This document shows, piece by piece, positions 36,019 to 46,785 of a stretch of 64,000 nt of DNA (its first letter is position 1; each line of letters opens with the position of its first letter). The notes under the pieces were generated by a model that saw only the letters and a program-made list of their open reading frames with translations, ran no database searches and was not told the origin of the DNA. A program made the position numbers and the translations under genes. Source of the stretch: Spongilla lacustris (Eukaryota; Porifera; Demospongiae; Spongillida; Spongillidae); NCBI GenBank assembly GCA_949361645.1, contig OX442430.1, positions 1,411,856 to 1,475,855 on the forward strand, given 5' to 3'.

Positions 36019-36414
36019 ATGTTGTATGTCACTCGTGTTGGTCACAACTCACACATGCAAGAGCTGTGCGTGCAACCTTATAAGTGCATTTTTGGTTACT
36101 ACGAAGTCAATTGCGTGGACAACTGACCATGCTAAAGAATTTCATTATTTGCATGACTACTCTAATGCATCATTAATGATGCACATCATATGCTAAAATG
36201 GTTGAGAATCTCAGCCAGTTCAACCCCCTCCCTCCATAAAAAGGACAATATATATGTGCCCAGGAATCTAGTTGCAGCAATATGTGCCAGGTATCTACTC
36301 CCCCGGCTTCTTGCCTTGTGGGTGGACTCCAGCCTGTCAGGTCAGGGTCCGATCGGTCAGGCCAAGTGGAAAGTCCGGCTTGGCAGTAGGGTGTGTAACC
36401 TCCCCTCCATAATG

Positions 36415-36535
36415 ATAATCGATTTTTCCGAATACTTTTAAAACACTAATCGATTTTTCAGGTTTTTGTGGATCTGAAAATCGATTTTTCCGAATAGTTT
36501 AAAAAGCAAAATCGATTTTTCCGAATAGGTTTTGC
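36415..36535. repeat. Subterminal repeats, left end of hAT
   Basis: Four copies of (a)atcgatttttcc, three of them extended by gaata, within 120 bp. Related copies occur at the right end (41920-42000) with gcgaatatccgaata. Such repeats are usual transposase-binding sites in hAT elements; here that role is inferred. Confidence 0.7.
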
Positions 36536-36589
36536 CAAATTTACTGCCGAATACCTAGGTTATTCAGGTTATGGTGCTTGTGTATAGCA

Positions 36590-37524
36590 CACTGAGAAGA
36601 TAAATGATTTATTTTATGTCTATACAAAAATCCACCTGGTCTTGCAAACAAACTAGAGCTATGCATGTTAGTTGAAAACACAGAGACACAAAGGTTTACA
36701 GTAGCATGTGTTTGTCTAACAGTTTAATAAATTGTATGGATTTACTGTGCACATGTACATATCAATAGCAATGTAAACCTTCAATAATAACCATCCAACA
36801 CTAAATACTAAGACCAGTAAAAAACATCACCATTAAAAACACACCCCACATCACCTACAATCACGTACTCACAATCATCCAACAACACATCATTCACATT
36901 GTCGTTAAATGCATATGAATTTGAAAAGAAATTTCCCTTTAGTACGATTGGGCTATTCAATTATTTAAATGGATACCCCTACAGATGACAATAATTGCAA
37001 ACGTACCCCCCCTTCCCCCACCCCCACCCGGAACAATATTACAGTGTAAAAGCACCCCTGGTCAAGCTCATATTATATCTCGACCCCCCTGGGACTGACT
37101 TGTAAATGCCCCCCTGGATATTATTTGTTCCAATCCCCCCTAGACAAGCTTTTATTATGCCTTCTAACCCCCTGGGACAATCACTTCCCCTCGGGACCCG
37201 GCTGGGACATACCTCTGTAGGGGTGTATAGGCGTAATTTGGAATAGCCCATTGCGAAATGCTCTCTCCTAATTCCTATACATACTCAAACAGAGCGCGCA
37301 CACTTACTCCAAGTGGGTGAGAAGTCTGTCATACTATTTCACTCGCTAGCACAATAGCCCGATATGTTCACTTCGAACGGGCGACTACCACTGTGCAATA
37401 AAACAATGCAATAATATAACTATTGATAGTATTGGTACATAATTTACTGTACTACATATAAATACAACAGCTGGTGGCATATACTAATGAACTTAGTTAC
37501 TTACGTCAAGAGGACACGCTGTAG
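36590..37524. other. hAT 5' region without gene
   Basis: No coding frame is recognised. A C-rich stretch (about 37005-37215) holds loosely repeated ccccctgggac-type units on the plus strand. An inner transposon starts at 37525. Confidence 0.5.
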
Positions 37525-38306
37525 CATAGGCGTCGGAACCGGGGGGGCAGAGGGGGCTATCGCCCCCCCTGCAACGATAAAGGGGGGGCGAACGTATCGT
37601 TCCGCCCCCCCATTATTGGCTTGGGTTAATGTTATTCACAATCCTAAGTGGTGCCAATTACGATCGAACATCCGCATAGCACAATCAATTAACATGTACA
37701 ACATTGCAGTGAATCAGATAATGCTAACAGCTGCCAATTCGCGCTCTCGTAGGATTAACTGCCATATTAATTGCTGGTTGGATCGTGTATTCCGTAATCG
37801 CAGTGATGAAGTGTCAGCAAAGAATATACTAACCTCCCTCCGCCACCACCAAAAAAATGGCTCGTGTTGAGCATAGATAGTTTAAACTATCTATGGTTTG
37901 AACGAGCGTATTGTCGTAATCCTGCGCGCCGTTCTTCAAAATCTTGTTAGAGCAAAATTTCTTCCCAGAAATGTTGAAACAGATAACGCGCTAGCGTTAA
38001 TGATTACGACGATACGCTCGTTTAAACATGAGCCATTTTTTTTTGTGGGGAGCTTACTCGGCTTAGTATACATGTAAAATAAAGGCCTAGACCTCTTTCG
38101 TGGCTGCCGCGTTTTTGTGTAGTTTTTGGAGTTTTTTAAACGCAAAAAGCGTTGGCTTCTGGGGCTCCGCCCCAGACCCCGATGGGGGAGCTCGCAGCGC
38201 TCCCCCATACCCCCTAGCTGGGCGGGAGGGGTGCCCCCCTCCCGGACCCTCCCCGAGGCATCACCCTTAGCGCCCCCCCTACTATTATCTCCTTCCGACG
38301 CCACTG
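37525..38306. mobile_element. Inner hAT-like element, 782 bp, 5-bp TSD
   Basis: Left end CATAGGCGTCGGAA, right end TTCCGACGCCACTG, flanked by the 5-bp direct repeat tgtag (37520-37524 and 38307-38311). Its GC-rich right part (38150-38300; ctggggctccgccccagacc) is shared with the elements ending near 47397 and starting at 59155. An internal inverted repeat pairs about 37855-37920 with 38000-38040. Confidence 0.75.
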
Positions 38307-38406
38307 TGTAGGCTACATTTGGTGCATGTATTATCCCCAATTGATGCACATTAAATATTTTGTATTATATTACTATCTATTTACTCGACTCAATGCCTGT
38401 CAAATC

Positions 38407-41400
38407 ATGGCTCCCCGCAAGAAGAAGCCAGTCGTAACTCCACAAGCTCTGAAGAAAGTAAGCAAACCTCATGGGATACCTGGGGGCCTACAACGAACGC
38501 CGTTACATGCGTTCGATAAAGCTGGAAATCAAGACATGTATGAAATTGAAGATGTAATTGCAGAGCGCCTAGAAAAGGGAGTACCAAGATATCTCATCCG
38601 ATGGAAGGGTTTTGGTGCTGAAAGTGACACTTGGGAACCGATTGAACATCTCGCTGGTGCTGAAGAATATATCGCTAGATTTCGTGAGGAGCGAGAAGCA
38701 TCACAGGTGCGTGCAGAAGCTGAAATTGCTGAGAAGCGTGCCAGAAAACGTGCCGAAGCCCAAAAACAGCACGAGCAATCATCAGAATGTGACGCAAGTG
38801 TTGCCGTTCCTACGCAGCCAGTGGACAAGCACAAGAAATCATGGGTGTGGAAGTGTTTTGAGCATGTAGAAGATCCCGCTGAAAAGAAACCACAGTATAA
38901 GTGCTTGCTGATGCTCGATAACGGGAGTAAATGTGATGCTCAGTTAACCTGGTGTGGTGGCACAACAAACATGGCAAACCATCTGCGCAGCAAACATGCC
39001 AAGTATGTGGTGGAACAAGAAATGAAAAGGCAAAGTAAAACTTTGCAGATTGATGGTGTGAAGAATACCCTCGTCATGGATGTTCTCCCCAAATTCACTA
39101 CTGAGCGTCGACATGCTATTTGCCGAAAGATAGCTTATTGGTTGGTTCGTCGCAATCGGCCTCTAACCATGGTTGAACGTGACTCTGAACTTCGTGAAGT
39201 GTTCCTGGAAATAAGCAGTGGGCGATTTAATGGGTGCAGTCATCATGAGATACAAAAACACATACTGCAAATGGTTGCTGTGGCTACGGAGAATTTGAAG
39301 CTTCGAATTGCTGATGTAATTGGTGAAGGTCTTCGTCCGGCTCTAGCTGCTGATTTGGGGTCTCAAGGTACCGACTGTGCGTTGCTTGGTGTGTATCTAT
39401 ACTGGATCGATAAGGACTTTGTACTCCAGGAGGTACTTGCAGGGGCTGTACCCTTCAACAATGCACGACATACAGCTGAAAACATTCGTGCAGAAGCGCA
39501 AAAACTTCTTCACTCCCTCAACATAAGCCTGGATGATGTGTTTGCAAGGGTCTGTGACAGGGGATCTAACATGAAGAAAGCATTGAGTTCCCTTGAAGGC
39601 CTGTTCTGCAGTGCTCATACTTTGGAGCGATCTGTCCTTAAATTCACTGATGCACCAGGTGTGAAGGAGACGATTGCAAAGACGAAAGGGATCACTCGCT
39701 TCTTCCATCACTCACCCCTGGCCATGTCAGAGATGTTGAAGATACAAGTAATCACGCGCACCGCACGTGACAATACAATACATTATACCACATCTCCCTT
39801 TCCCACGCGCACCGCACGTGACAATACATTACACCACATCTCCCTTCCCCCGAAGTCAAATATTCGTTTATTTTCTTTCTCCGTCGTCATTTCATACACT
39901 CTATCGCTTCTGTCTCTTCTTTGCCCGCCTGCTTTCCCGCACATACACTCTCTGATACTAGTATACGCTACTCCTTGCGTTCCATTCTCCCTCGCTCCTT
40001 CCCTCTTGTAGGGTGGCACTCGCTCTTTTTCTCCTCCCCGGCGGCAGGACTTTTCCTCCCCAGCGGCAGGACGCTCACCTCCCCGGCGGCAGGACTCTCA
40101 CCTCCCCGGCGGCAGGACGCTCACCTCTCCGGCGGCAGGACGCTCACCTCCCCGGCGGCAGGACTTTTCCTTGCTCACTCTCAGCCTTATTCTGGTTCTG
40201 GCCTTCTACTCGCAACTCTGCGGCTCTGGCACTCACCCTCGGTTCCAGCTCTGGCCCTAACACTGGCTCTTGCCTTCACCTGTCCCCTTCTCCTGGTGTC
40301 TTCGCCCATTCTCGGCTGCTACTTCATTTCGATGGTTAATCCTGGTAGCGATGGCTTGGTCAGGGTGGCGATGGTAGGTACCTTCACCTCCTCCTCCTTT
40401 CCTCCTCTTTCGAGGTTGAAGGACCCGCCACGCGCTACACCGCTGCCACCATGTAGGATTAGGTCTTTACTGATTGTAATCACGCGCACCGCACGTGACA
40501 ATACAATACATTATACCACACTAACAACCCTGGCAAGGAAACACATAAACCACCGAGTACCGGAAATGCTACACGCTGGCACTTTACTCATGATGCCACA
40601 GACTGGTATCGGCAGCATCAACAAACAATACAAATGTTTGATATAACACAGTGGGGAGGTGAGGGGTACAGGGAGTATAAACTGGATTACAGTGACTGGC
40701 AAACTATCCACCAGGCTGTAGCTGTACTAGATCCATCAGCCAAGATGACCAACATGACAGAAGGCACAAAGTGTCCTACCTTACCTCTTGTTCTGCCCAT
40801 GATAACCCGTGTAATTCAGCATGCCGAGAAGCCTACACTGAACAAGCCTTGGGATAAGATGAGTTCATTTGGTGTCCTGACACAGCACATACAAGTAGCT
40901 AGAAGGGGATTTATTGAAAATCTTCGCTCAAGATGGATTGACAACCTGCCTTGTGAAGTGCGGAGCCTTCTTATCACTTCTACCTTCTTAGACCCACGTT
41001 TCAAATCCTTCGAATTTCCGTGGCACGGAGGGAGGACAGCAGGATTGAGGGTACTGCGAGAGAAGTGGTGTGCATGGAAGGGTACGGAAGGTGGTACTTC
41101 AACTAGTGTTGTGCACAAGATAGCAGAGGCAAAAAATGACGACTGTTTGAGTGCCTTTTTCGATGAGAGTGTTGATGAGGAAGATAATGCTGAGGCAACC
41201 CTGAATGATACTGATGGTGATCTCGGACGAAGCCAAATCCAGGATGAACTAGAGATGTATCTTCAGACCAAAGATGCACCAAAACAGACCGAGATACTAG
41301 GTTGGTGGAAGGAGAAAACCATTTGGCCCAAGCTACAGTTAATGGCGCGACAGTATCTCGCTGTGCCTGCTACCTCAGCTGGAGTGGAGCGCCTATTTAG

Positions 41401-41518
41401 CAAGGCTACTCTAGTGTATGATGATCTGGCACAAGCAATGAAGGAGGAAACGCTAGGCTATGCTTTGTTTGCCTCCTATAACTATTCACCTGCCCTGTAT
41501 GAAGGGTTCGTGGAGTAA
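38407..41518 (+). CDS. Chromodomain-BED-hAT transposase, two exons
   Basis: Exons 38407-39747 and 40538-41518 give 773 residues. The ATG at 38407 (context atcATGG) is chosen because the upstream Met adds only a hydrophobic stretch. Residues 44-97 form a chromodomain: MYEIEDVI, then YLIRWKGF, DTWEP and an end helix; the aromatic cage positions Y45, W66 and F69 are all aromatic, so methyl-lysine binding is plausible. Residues 145-197 are a BED zinc finger (C166, C176, H192, H197). The hAT RNase H-like region follows, with VCDRGSN as a likely catalytic Asp motif, NATRW (the conserved TRW) right after the splice, and VPATSAGVERLFS, which carries the catalytic Glu and starts the dimerisation domain. 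The intron ends AG in phase 0 and joins MLKIQ to ETHK without gap against the usual hAT spacing. A chromodomain in front of a BED-hAT transposase is unusual to my knowledge. Confidence 0.85.
39748..40537 (+). other. Transposase intron, 790 bp, with 45-bp direct repeat
   Basis: The intron starts gtaatc and ends gcaag. A 45-bp sequence starting at the donor (39748-39792) recurs exactly at 40476-40520, after which come ctaac (branch-point-like) and the acceptor. A partial third copy lies near 39805. The middle (40025-40165) is a 24-bp minisatellite around ccggcggcaggac. In-frame stops inside confirm it is not coding in the transposase frame. Confidence 0.8.
40025..40170 (+). repeat. 24-bp minisatellite in intron
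   Basis: Six copies of cggcggcaggacgctcacct plus cccc, with small changes. Because 24 is a multiple of three, all frames stay open and give Pro/Ala/Gly/Arg-rich artefact ORFs. Confidence 0.85.
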
Positions 41519-42053
41519 CATTATGCCATTGTTTTTGTTTTCATGTAGACAATTCCAATGTGCGTACTGTGTGCTGAAACGCAATGCAAGTTTATTCCAA
41601 ATTGTAGTGAACATGTAATGTACACTAATGCATACATATGTGTCCTGCATTCGACCTATAGTGGGATTAGCTTGGGGTTATGGCTTCCGATCTCGTCCCC
41701 ACATTGCATGTATATAAATAGCAAAAACAACAATGACGTATTATATATCCCTTACCGTTTAAAGTTAGTTATAGCTCTAATTATGAAACAATTAAAAATT
41801 ATATCCGGATGTCGGTATAAAATGGTATTCGAATAATGGGCGAATTGTCGATGCTGATGTCGAATACCTAAGTACCTCCGAATGGAGAAACATAAACCGG
41901 TTATTTCGAATAGATAAAATTCACTAATCGATTTTTCCGAGTAGCGCTAAGTTGCCATTCGAACGGATAGGTTTTTGCGAATATCCGAATAACCCGAATA
42001 ACCTGATAACCGGTTACACACCCTACTTGGCAGGCAATCGGCAACCCTGAATC

Positions 42054-42145
42054 CTCCCTCCTTGTACATGTACATCACCCTTGGGCCTTACCCCATGCAT
42101 ATTGACAACTCTTGGTACAGCGTCGCCTGTGCACGACTGCCAACT
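42054..42145. repeat. DIRS split repeat B2
   Basis: Matches 42774-42865 with one substitution (gtcgcc against gttgcc). Its outer edge lies only 4 bp from the right end of the transposon that ends at 42049. Confidence 0.85.
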
Positions 42146-42604
42146 TCATGTAAACAACAACATACAACATAAACCACCAATACACATACTGAACAACACC
42201 AACCACATAAACAGGATCGCCACACAAACCACACTCAGGCAGGGACCAACACGCAACAGCTACATTTGAATTTTTACCTAATTTATTTAGAGGTGGTGGG
42301 CCCACACCACCTCAAGGGAAAAAACCTCACTGTGTGAGGAAAAAACCTTCTTACACACTGCTCTGGACACCATGACACATCACAAATTCTTCAGAGGATC
42401 TTCAGCTTTCATCTGTATGGAAATCATCTTTAAAGAACAATCTGCCTCCCATCAACACGGGAAAAATGCATACAGCGGCCAACCATCCCCCTTGCAACAC
42501 CAGTCACCCGGCTGACACACAATAACCACATGTACTCCAGCCACCCGGCTGACACACTAAACACTACAGCAGCCATCCAGCTGCACACTATATACAGACT
42601 ATGT

Positions 42605-42775
42605 AAAGTTAACAGGCTCGTGCACTGGCAACGTAGAATGACTTCATTCCCGCTCACATAACCTTATATACCTCTACTGCCACGTGTCACATCACGTGCT
42701 GTACAACCAATCACATACGGAGGGAGCATAGTTTCTGTCTAATTCACTACGTTCAACTGACAGAAACGTGTATCT
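42605..42775. repeat. DIRS split repeat A2
   Basis: Matches 45884-46053, from aaagttaacaggctcg to cagaaacgtgtatct, with a few small indels. It directly abuts B1, as expected in an A1-B1-A2-B2 layout. Confidence 0.85.
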
Positions 42776-42865
42776 CCCTCCTTGTACATGTACATCACCC
42801 TTGGGCCTTACCCCATGCATATTGACAACTCTTGGTACAGCGTTGCCTGTGCACGACTGCCAACT
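42774..42865. repeat. DIRS split repeat B1
   Basis: The second copy of the 92-bp B repeat, lying right after (on minus) the end of the recombinase frame. Confidence 0.85.
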
Positions 42866-42885
42866 AGATGTCCAAAGAAAGCTGA

Positions 42886-43075
42886 TTAGATGCTCAAGTT
42901 CTTAGAAACTTCCAAGAGGCTCTCAACAGAGTCCTTTACGCAACCATCTTTTACTGACTCTAATTTCCATCTCCCGTGCCGCTTGAATAGTCTATCAGGC
43001 ACCCCTGCATTAGCAACTGCTGTGGCACCACCAGCCCCTACTGTGTGTTGCTTGAATATGTACATCCTGTTCTGA
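42886..43075 (-). pseudogene. Tyrosine recombinase C-terminus (DIRS)
   Basis: The frame reads GGATAVANAGVPDRLFKRHG and KDGCVKDSVESLLEVSKN, the C-terminal signature of DIRS/Ngaro recombinases. The family has HSFRAGGAT and KDGY(I/V)KD at these places. Here the Arg is Gly (HTVGAGGAT) and the nucleophile Tyr is Cys, so catalysis is lost. The N-terminal part is not found; the minisatellite at 43073-43485 occupies its place. Confidence 0.75.
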
Positions 43076-43485
43076 ACACACATACGTCAACAAGCATAGG
43101 TGGACACCAGCCAAACGGCTGAACATACATTCGTCAACACGCATAGGTAGACACCAGCCAAACGGCTGAACACACATCCGTCAACATGCATAGGTTGACA
43201 CCAGCCAAACGGCTGAACACACATCCGTCAACACGCATAGGTTGACACAAGCCAAGTGGCTGAACACACATCCGTCAACACGCATAGGTTGACACCAGCC
43301 AAACGGCTGAACACACATCCGTTAACACGCATAGGTTGACACCAGCCAAACGGCTGAACACACATCAATCAACACGCATAACAGCCAAACGGCTGAACAC
43401 ACATCCATCAACACGCATAAGTTGACACCAGCCAAACAGCTGAACACACATCCGTCAACACGCATAGGCTGACACCAGTGCAAGC
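43073..43485. repeat. 46-47-bp minisatellite, nine copies
   Basis: Units contain ctgaacacacatccgtcaac, then acgcataggttgacaccagc and caaacgg. The seventh copy is shortened. The array lies inside the DIRS element between the RNase H region and the recombinase end. Confidence 0.9.
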
Positions 43486-43526
43486 TGTCAAACTGAGGGC
43501 ACGTGCATAAATTCAGAAGTGAATTT

Positions 43527-45232
43527 TCAATGCCAACATAGCTGTACTGGGGTACTCTTGTGATCAAACAAGGCTGATCCAGGCCTACTAGGGTGCACTT
43601 GTTCAGTGTACAGGGGTAATGATACCATATCTACCACAAGTGATGCAATAGAAACTCCATCTAGGCATAGTACGGGCCAATAGTGGGCTGACTGCCATGC
43701 AGGTACTACGAGAGTACCTTGGGCTTTGCAAACCTCTGCATGCCCTATTACCCTTGCCACTAGACATGGTGGAGGACACCACCAATTATTTTCCCCACCC
43801 CAATCAGCAGTAAAGGAATCCACTGCTTCTGAACCAGGACAATCATATAGGGAGTTACATGCAAAGTGCTCCAACTGAGCATTGTAAACTATTCAATGCA
43901 TGAAGGCCCCACCAGTCATACAACACTTTAAACATAACTGGGTCTAACGACCAGTTATCATGGTCCATAATCCGACTGAAATAGCCTGCCATTTGATTCT
44001 CTTCCCGTGGAATCCATTCGGGCTCTAACCAAATATAATTAGCTAAACATAACCCAAAAACAGCGACTGAATGCTCTAACCAGTTCCCTTGTGTGCCACA
44101 TTCATACCATGCTCCACCATATACCATCTATATCCTGTATTACTTGCATCTAAATATGCAATTCTAACAGCTGATGGGCTGTGCCATATAGACTGACCAT
44201 TGACTTTTCCTATGGGCTACTTACTTCTAGAAGGTTAGCTCCAATTTTTGCATCTGTTGATAGATCGAGAATCTCACACCATGCAATGCAGCATAGCATA
44301 CAACCATCCTAGTCATAAATCTGGTTATGGGGCCCAGCGCTAGGCCCATTGAAATTATTTTACCAATCAAGCTGGCTATGTGTCTAGCACCTGCATGCAA
44401 GCATCCTTCAATAACCTCCTAAGATTAGTTACTCGCTTCTTATCAGGTATGGACGCCCATACTCCAGATCAATGGTAAAACCAAGCCACTGCATGCTGGG
44501 GCCCATGTTGATTTAGCCTCATTGACAACAAAGACTGCTTTTGACATTGTACTCTTTACCCACTGACTAGTAATGCCTGCCTCCCTTTCCCCCGCAACGG
44601 CACAAATACCATCCTCCAAGTAAAGAATGGCTTTTTGGCCCTAACCCCACCACTATCGCACTAATGGCAACAATAGTTCAGTAAAAACATACGGTACTGT
44701 GGATAACCCAAATGGCAACACGGTGAAAACAAAGTACTTCCCTCCCCACTCAAAACCCAAATATTTCTGGTGATGCAGCACAATATCAACATGATGTTAA
44801 CCAGACTTAAGATCAAACGAAAACATCCACTCACCTGCTTTGAATAGCAACATGGCCTAACGCATATCCTCATACTTACAACTGTTTCAACTGAAAACGA
44901 TTAACATGCCTTTAGTTCACTACTAATCATTTCTTCCCACTACATACAACTGAAATAGGACTGCACACATGCGGGTGTTTGGCCACTCTGTCAACATATC
45001 CACCCTCCAGCAATTCTTTTATTGCTATCTCAACAAACTTAGCTTCTACAATTGCTGAATGCTGATTAGCACGACAGTAGGGTGTGGGTTCTGCTACGAA
45101 AGGTAATACATAATCTTTAACACTAGTATCTATAAGCCCTGGAGAAGCACACAATTCGTCATGCCAAAAATCCACGCATTTTCCCATGCTGGCCCATTTT
45201 TTAACAGTGTGTACACCATTGCTTAGTGACAT
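43527..45232 (-). pseudogene. DIRS RT and RNase H remnant
   Basis: From the 5' side: ELLEGGYVDRVAKHPHVCSP (near 44990), FSFDLKSG and YLGFEWGGKYF (near 44750), VLPFGLST, and LYLEDGICAV in place of YxDD (near 44615). Then RNase H: WIPREENQMAGYFSRIMDHD (near 43960) and DSFTADWGGENNWWCPPPC (near 43780). Stops and shifts occur between most blocks. The wording of these motifs matches DIRS/Ngaro reverse transcriptases rather than LINE or LTR types. Confidence 0.8.
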
Positions 45233-45879
45233 CTCCTGATGAAAATCCCAGCATCTTCACGATCAGGTGACAAAATCCCTTCACAATTAACACCCTTACA
45301 TGTACTATTACCCATTGACCCCTCATCTGATTCATGGGAAGGATACATAGCGCCGGTCACCAGCGCCTTCCTGCTCTTCACTAGCTTCCGCTCGGCCATT
45401 CTTTGAGCCCACTCCATCCGCTTCTCATCCTCGGAGCGTCCGCGAGGTCTTCGTCGACGTACTCGTCAACCACCGCCCAACCGGCCTCGGACCGATCCAC
45501 GAACTTGATCAGCTTTTGCCTGTGGGAAATAAGGTCTGTACCTCCACGCAGGGCTTGCTTTGCCCTGTCGAAGGCTGCCTTGCCGCCACCCTGTTCCGCT
45601 TGAGCCACACAGCTGCCGGCGCTCTTCAGGCGGTCTGCGACCTCCTCGCATAAACGGAATTGATTCTTGTTTGAAGATGTACGGGTCGCGGCGAGCCCCC
45701 TTCTCCAATTTTAGCGCCGCGTCCTCCTGTCCCACTCTGAGGCGCCGTACCTCTTCCATAAGCGTGGCGAACTGGTCGCCTGTGATAGCCGCCGATCCCT
45801 AGCTCGCGAGCTGTAACTTCTCCAACATCTCTAGCTCTGGTAGTATAGCCTCTATGACAGGTGAATCTTCGCGCGACAT
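45223..45879 (-). pseudogene. gag: DIRS/Ngaro gag-like ORF remnant
   Basis: An ATG at 45879 (MSREDSPVIEAILPELEML) is followed by a TAG after some 27 codons. Further blocks are ALKLEKGARRDPYIFKQ, then in other frames KLIKFVDRSEAGWAVVDEYV (near 45500) and RMEWAQRMAERKLVKSRKAL (near 45400). The acidic stretch around the middle block and the basic end are typical of the first ORF of these elements. Frame breaks make it inactive. Confidence 0.7.
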
Positions 45880-45883
45880 GATC

Positions 45884-46053
45884 AAAGTTAACAGGCTCGT
45901 GCACTGGCAACGTAGAATGACTTCATTCCCGCTCACATAACCTTATATACCTCTACTGCCACGTGTCACATCACGACGATTCACGTGCTGTAAACCAATA
46001 TACATATGGAGGGAGCATAATTCACTACGTTCAACCGACAGAAACGTGTATCT
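45884..46053. repeat. DIRS split repeat A1
   Basis: The 5' terminal repeat on the minus strand. The gag ATG follows five bases after its inner edge. Confidence 0.85.
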
Positions 46054-46299
46054 GATTGGATCTGTCACGCAAAAATTATTTGATCTGGATAATTAAAAAA
46101 AAAAGTGATCCGCGCCTTCGCAAAAAGTGATCCGTGTACAAAACGATATAAGTTGTAAGTTGTATATGCAATCCCTAGAGTTAAAAACTACAAATGGGGC
46201 TCCATTTCACCAGTTGTAGTTCTCTTCAGTTGAGACATGTATGTGCATGTGTCGATCATGACGGAAACCGCATTCGCAATGAAAAAACCTCCCTAACAG

Positions 46300-46662
46300 A
46301 ATACGGGTACATGGGATTTATAGATGATTTCGGTGAGAACCCACGCATCACGTGAGAGTCATGTGAAATTGTTTTGGAGGGCAAAACTTTACTGAGACGT
46401 ATGATAAATCGTTCAAGGGGGGCTGGTGGAGTAAAAAAGCAAACAGTCTTCCGTGGTGGAATCAGACCATGTCCAGTTAGAGTACCAGAATGGAAGTAAA
46501 AATTATTGAAACAGAAAAAGGAAGCCAAGGCAGCACAGGAATCAGCTATTCAGGAGAAGAGAAGAATGGGGCAAGCTAAGAGAGCCGAAATTGCTGCCAT
46601 GCCACCATGGAAACGAGTACTGTATTTAAAGAAAAACCCTCAATATCCCCTAGCTAGCTAGC
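46300..46662 (+). pseudogene. Decayed PWKR-motif exon(s)
   Basis: Frames read TEYGYMGFIDDFGENPRIT (near 46300-46355), then VRVPEWK followed by TAA (46498-46500), then in the same frame LLKQKKEAKAAQESAIQEKR and AEIAAMPPWKRVLYLKK. A pair of PxWK(R) motifs separated by a charged helix is seen in some actin-linked animal proteins; that link is only a resemblance. The stop in the first motif and the break between blocks point to a pseudogene or retrocopy. Confidence 0.45.
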
Positions 46663-46785
46663 TCTGACACAATACTGCATGTTAGAAACTAGATACATAC
46701 ATTGCAGTAGTATACACTTGTGCAGCTAACAGCTCCACACCGACAGTCAGTCCTCTTGCCATCAACTGATCCTACCACATAGTTG

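Larger units (their letters stand above)
36387..42025 (+). mobile_element. hAT transposon, 5.64 kb, with perfect TIRs and TSD
   Basis: Ends TAGGGTGTGTAACC and GGTTACACACCCTA form perfect 14-bp TIRs. The 8-bp target duplication cttggcag sits at 36379-36386 and 42026-42033. Both ends hold several copies of a subterminal motif close to aatcgatttttccga. It carries one spliced transposase gene (38407-41518) and an inner 782-bp hAT element (37525-38306). The target lies inside another transposon. Intact ends and a long open transposase suggest recent activity. Confidence 0.93.
35542..42049. mobile_element. Outer DNA transposon, TIR CAGGGTTGCCG
   Basis: Left end CAGGGTTGCCG at 35542 and right end CGGCAACCCTG at 42039-42049. 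Without the inner element (36387-42025 plus one duplicated 8-mer) it is about 860 bp. Subterminal motifs near both ends share gtcagaccgg/gtccga-type sequence. The 8 bp outside each end (attgccag and aatcctcc) do not match, so its own target duplication is lost or the right end was rearranged against the neighbouring DIRS element. Confidence 0.75.
42054..46053 (-). mobile_element. DIRS/Ngaro-like retrotransposon
   Basis: Minus-strand order: A1 (45884-46053), gag, RT, RNase H, tyrosine recombinase, B1 (42774-42865), A2 (42605-42775), a 460-bp spacer, B2 (42054-42145). A1/A2 are about 170-bp direct repeats, and B1/B2 are 92 bp with one mismatch. Split direct repeats A1-B1-A2-B2 together with RT plus tyrosine recombinase are the hallmark of Ngaro-type YR retrotransposons. 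All genes are broken. Confidence 0.85.

Noticed and set aside
39921..40646. 241-residue plus-strand ORF between the two transposase exons
   Set aside because: It lies mostly in the intron, over a 24-bp minisatellite, and matches no domain; the transposase frame is the other one.
43085..43480. CRISPR-like array of regularly spaced repeats
   Set aside because: The whole 46-47-bp unit repeats, without unique spacers, and the setting is a eukaryotic retrotransposon.
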